A stretch of 26,070 nucleotides of DNA, taken from NCBI GenBank assembly GCA_015265235.1, contig JABZYJ010000013.1, positions 1 to 26,070 of the forward strand. Reading direction: 5' to 3'. Below the pieces are notes generated by a model. It was not told where the DNA came from, searched no databases, and saw only the letters and a program-made list of their open reading frames with translations. Of the stretch, positions 23,557 through 26,070 are shown piece after piece. This DNA is from Selenomonas sp. Lineage in GTDB: Bacteria > Bacillota > Negativicutes > Selenomonadales > Selenomonadaceae. The stretch's first letter is position 1, and every line of letters starts with the position of its first letter. Position numbers and translations under genes: made by a program.

Positions 23557-24526
23557 CGTGCTTCTCCCGTCTCTTTTCCCATGCACCATACGCCTCAACG
23601 ATCCGCGTGACGACCTCGTGGCGGATGATGTCGACCGGCTCAAGGCGAATGACACTGACGCCCTTCACCCCCCGCAGGATCTGACACGCCTGCCGCAGCC
23701 CGGAGACCGTACCGCGCGGCAAATCGACCTGCTCAAGGTCACCCGTCACGACCATGCGCGAGCCGAAGCCGAGGCGCGTGAGAAACATCTTCATCTGCGC
23801 ACCCGTCGTATTCTGCGCCTCGTCGAGGATGACGAATGCGTCCTCAAGGGTGCGCCCGCGCATGTAGGCGAGCGGCGCTACCTCGATCAGCTGACGGCTC
23901 ATCATCTTCTGATAGCCCTCCGCCCCGAGGATGTCCTGCAGGGCATCGTAGAGCGGGCGCAGGTAGGGATTGATCTTCTCCGTCAGATCCCCCGGCAGAA
24001 AGCCGAGGTGCTCCCCCGCCTCCACCGCAGGGCGCGTGAGGATGATGCGGCTGACCTCGCGGTTGCGGAGCGCCGCTACTGCCATGACGACGGCGAGATA
24101 GGTTTTTCCCGTTCCCGCAGGCCCCACGCCGAGCGTCACAGCATTCCGGCGGATCGCCGCGAGATAGTCGCGCTGACCGATGGTCTTCGCGCGTACCTCC
24201 CGCCCCTTTGCCGTCACGAGCAGCACCTCGGAGTGGAGTCCGTGCAGCTCCTCCGTGCGTCCCGCCCGGACCATACGTGCTCCGTAGTGCACCTCATGCG
24301 TCGTCAGACGCATCCCCTGCCGATGGCAGAAGAGCAGCTCGCCGATGAGCGTCCGCACCGCGGCGACATCCGCTTCTGCCCCCGTCACCGCAATACTGTT
24401 GCCGCGGCTCACCATACGGCAGGAGAAGTCCTCCTGCATGATCTGAAGGAAGGCGTCGCGATCGCCGAGAATCGCATACGCCTCCTGCTGATCCTTAAAT
24501 TCGATGATATCTGTCGTCTCCGCCAA
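23519..24526 (-). CDS. PhoH family ATPase (YbeZ-like)
   Basis: A 335-residue PhoH-like protein. An N-terminal KH-like region (about 1-80) precedes the ATPase core, with Walker A GPAGTGKT (135-142) and Walker B with DEAQN (235-239). The motifs RPAVEAGEHLGFLPGD and ITGDxxQxD-type sequence (TGDLEQVDLP) are also present. These proteins are ATPases probably linked to RNA metabolism and commonly sit directly before ybeY, as here. It begins 12 bases after the C39-like gene and overlaps ybeY by 38 bases. Confidence 0.95.
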   Translation of the reverse strand: MAETTDIIEFKDQQEAYAILGDRDAFLQIMQEDFSCRMVSRGNSIAVTGAEADVAAVRTLIGELLFCHRQGMRLTTHEVHYGARMVRAGRTEELHGLHSEVLLVTAKGREVRAKTIGQRDYLAAIRRNAVTLGVGPAGTGKTYLAVVMAVAALRNREVSRIILTRPAVEAGEHLGFLPGDLTEKINPYLRPLYDALQDILGAEGYQKMMSRQLIEVAPLAYMRGRTLEDAFVILDEAQNTTGAQMKMFLTRLGFGSRMVVTGDLEQVDLPRGTVSGLRQACQILRGVKGVSVIRLEPVDIIRHEVVTRIVEAYGAWEKRREKHDGDHDRTRAGKS

Positions 24527-24538
24527 AGGCAGTCTCTC

Positions 24539-25168
24539 CTATATAAAATACTCGATGGTCGCGTCCGCCGTGCGTCTCGTCCGCAGGTCAAAGAGCAGCA
24601 CCGCCTCACGCGATGCCACGGGACCGAGCGCATACAGCTCCTTCGTCTCGCGGTTAAAGCAGGAAAAGGGCACGACGCGGTTGTACTCATGTGGATGTTC
24701 GCACGTCACCTCGATGCCTTCGCGCTCAAAGGCGGGTTCTGTCTCCTTCACATAGTACGGGTCAAAGAGGCGGATGCGATCTCCCGTCACGCCCGTGAGA
24801 AGCGCGTAGTGCTCAACCTCGTAAAAGAGGCGCACGACCGCGACACCGCCGCGCACGAGCGCATCGTTGACGTTGCTGTGTGCATCGATGCGCACACTGT
24901 GCCCCGCAATATACTGGCAGGTCAGGGGGAACTGCGTGGCACGCGAGAAACCTTCGAGCCAGTTCGTGAGGTACATCATCGCCATGCGTGACGTCCCTTC
25001 CTTGCATGCCGTGCCGTCCATCCCGTAGCAGTCGAGGGAGTAGAGCATGACGCTGCGAATGACCTCGGGCGGGATCTCAGCACGCGGAAAGAGATAGCTC
25101 ACCGCGTCGAGCAGCGCTGTCGGACCACAGTCGTACTCCGACATTTGATAGCGCAGAGGAATCTTCAT
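24539..25168 (-). CDS. C39-like cysteine-peptidase-fold protein
   Basis: A 209-residue protein of papain-like C39 character. Residues Gln8 and Cys14 in YQMSEYDCGPTALL match the oxyanion Gln and catalytic Cys of the C39 pattern. His120 (EVEHYALLTGV) and Asp136 (RIRLFDPYY) complete a possible triad. No signal peptide, transporter or ATPase domain is present, so it is not a full bacteriocin exporter. The start at 25168 is set by the ATGA overlap with the upstream transporter; a longer reading has no family support. Substrate is unknown. It could process a peptide or act as a non-canonical hydrolase. Its place before phoH is not the standard neighbourhood. Confidence 0.82.
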   Translation of the reverse strand: MKIPLRYQMSEYDCGPTALLDAVSYLFPRAEIPPEVIRSVMLYSLDCYGMDGTACKEGTSRMAMMYLTNWLEGFSRATQFPLTCQYIAGHSVRIDAHSNVNDALVRGGVAVVRLFYEVEHYALLTGVTGDRIRLFDPYYVKETEPAFEREGIEVTCEHPHEYNRVVPFSCFNRETKELYALGPVASREAVLLFDLRTRRTADATIEYFI

Positions 25169-26070
25169 GTATACCCCCCTTTCCGCAGGAGATTCGGCGT
25201 CAGGATCGCGAGGATGACGAGCACAATCCCGCCCGCCTGCACGGGGGCAAAATGCGTGCCAAAGATCAGCCATGCAAAGAAAACGCTTGCAACCGGCTCA
25301 ATCGTCGCCGTGATCGCCGTCTCCGCCGGGCTGAGCCAGCGCAGTCCCAGAGTGAACGCAAAGAAGGCGCCCACCGTTCCAAGTCCGATGATCACAAAGA
25401 GATCGAACCATGTCTGCGCCGTAAAGAACGCACCGACATCTGCGATCGCCTGCGTCACCGGCAGCAGGGCAATCCCCCCGAAAAGCATGCAGACAGAGAG
25501 CAGAAAAAAGCGGTCAAAGCGCCGCAGAAGATGTACGGGATAGATCATCGCAAAGACAAACGTCGCCCCTGAGACAAGACTCCATACCACGCAGTCCGGA
25601 GGGACAGAGAGCCGCGTGAGATCGCCGCCCGTCACGAGGAGGAACACCCCTGCCACAGCGGCGGCCACGGTCAGCATCTCCGCCATGCGCGGCAGCCGCC
25701 GATGGCGTGCGGCGAGATAGAGGATCATCAGTGCGGGACTCGTCGAGCAAATCACCGTCGTCGCGGCCGCATCCCCCGCCGCAATCCCCTTGAAATACGA
25801 GAACTGTACGATCATGATGCCGAGGATGCCGTGCACCGCCATGCGCAGGAGCAGGCGCGGGTTGTGGCGCAGGGTACGCACGCCGCGCTGCAGACCGCCG
25901 CTCCACCACGCGAGCAGGAAGAACAGCCCGCTCGAAAGGAAGAGCCGCACCTGTGTCAGCTCCACGGGGAGATGATGTGACTGGGCATAAAAATCCTGTG
26001 CCGCCGTCCCGCTCGCCGCCCACATCGTCCCGGCAAGCAGAACGAGAAGCACCGCCGAGACGTGCGACAT
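25165..26070 (-). CDS. EamA/DMT family transporter
   Basis: A 301-residue protein with about ten hydrophobic segments arranged as two EamA repeats, typical of drug/metabolite transporters such as RhaT/YdcZ-like exporters. Examples are the first segment VSAVLLVLLAGTMWAASGTAA and the second-repeat end SPAETAITATIEPVASVFFAW, which is a characteristic EamA pattern. The substrate cannot be predicted. The ATG falls on the last three bases of the window, so an upstream start cannot be ruled out, although the first residues fit a normal EamA start. It overlaps the C39-like gene by 4 bases (ATGA). Confidence 0.9.
   Translation of the reverse strand: MSHVSAVLLVLLAGTMWAASGTAAQDFYAQSHHLPVELTQVRLFLSSGLFFLLAWWSGGLQRGVRTLRHNPRLLLRMAVHGILGIMIVQFSYFKGIAAGDAAATTVICSTSPALMILYLAARHRRLPRMAEMLTVAAAVAGVFLLVTGGDLTRLSVPPDCVVWSLVSGATFVFAMIYPVHLLRRFDRFFLLSVCMLFGGIALLPVTQAIADVGAFFTAQTWFDLFVIIGLGTVGAFFAFTLGLRWLSPAETAITATIEPVASVFFAWLIFGTHFAPVQAGGIVLVILAILTPNLLRKGGYT

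Noticed and set aside
1..26070. Mobile element, prophage, CRISPR or defence system
   Set aside because: No transposase, integrase, long direct repeats, spaced repeats or defence-type domains were seen; all recognised genes fit flagellar, chemotaxis or housekeeping roles on one strand.

Overview
The window is a compact, almost fully coding block of Firmicute-type DNA with every recognised gene on the minus strand, so the biological order runs from 26070 down to 1. The mix of a Bacillus/Clostridium-style fla/che operon (fliL-fliM-fliY-cheY-fliOPQR-flhB-flhA-flhF-flhG-pilZ-cheB-cheA-cheW-cheC-cheD-fliA), high GC content, and an FlhB N-terminus with an FDLQRFAGGEKTEEP-like segment suggests a motile member of the Negativicutes, probably Selenomonas or a close relative. 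This assignment is inferred from gene order and protein character; no database search was possible.

Region 1 (26070 to about 20755): a tight housekeeping cluster of an EamA-type transporter, a C39-like cysteine-peptidase-fold protein, PhoH ATPase, YbeY rRNA endonuclease, Era GTPase, a DUF502 membrane protein and RecO. Most neighbours overlap or abut (ATGA junctions), so this looks like one operon for ribosome maturation and DNA repair with two accessory genes at its head.

Region 2 (20586 to 13478): FlbD, FliL, the switch proteins FliM and FliY, CheY, and the export-gate proteins FliO, FliP, FliQ, FliR and FlhB. Region 3 (13297 to 8155): FlhA, the FlhF/FlhG pair that sets flagellar number and position, and a PilZ (YcgR-type) c-di-GMP effector. 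Region 4 (8162 to 3816): the chemotaxis proteins CheB (catalytic domain only), CheA, CheW, CheC and a CheD gene with a frameshift near its 3' end. Region 5 (3800 to 1): a small membrane protein, the flagellar sigma factor FliA/SigD, a FapA (DUF342) protein, a small unknown protein, and a membrane-anchored coiled-coil protein that runs off the window and appears to start at ATT.

Three near-consensus sigma-A-type promoters can be read directly in the three largest non-coding gaps of the flagellar block, upstream of fliL, cheY and flhA. Each has a perfect TATAAT. The fliL and flhA promoters carry short perfect inverted repeats at the predicted start of transcription. They suggest that this long gene cluster is transcribed as several modules.

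No non-coding stretch exceeds about 220 bases. I saw no tRNA, rRNA, CRISPR array, insertion sequence or prophage. I found no wholly new system. The most notable points are the cheD frameshift, the receiver-less CheB, the ATT start and the promoter/dyad pairs.
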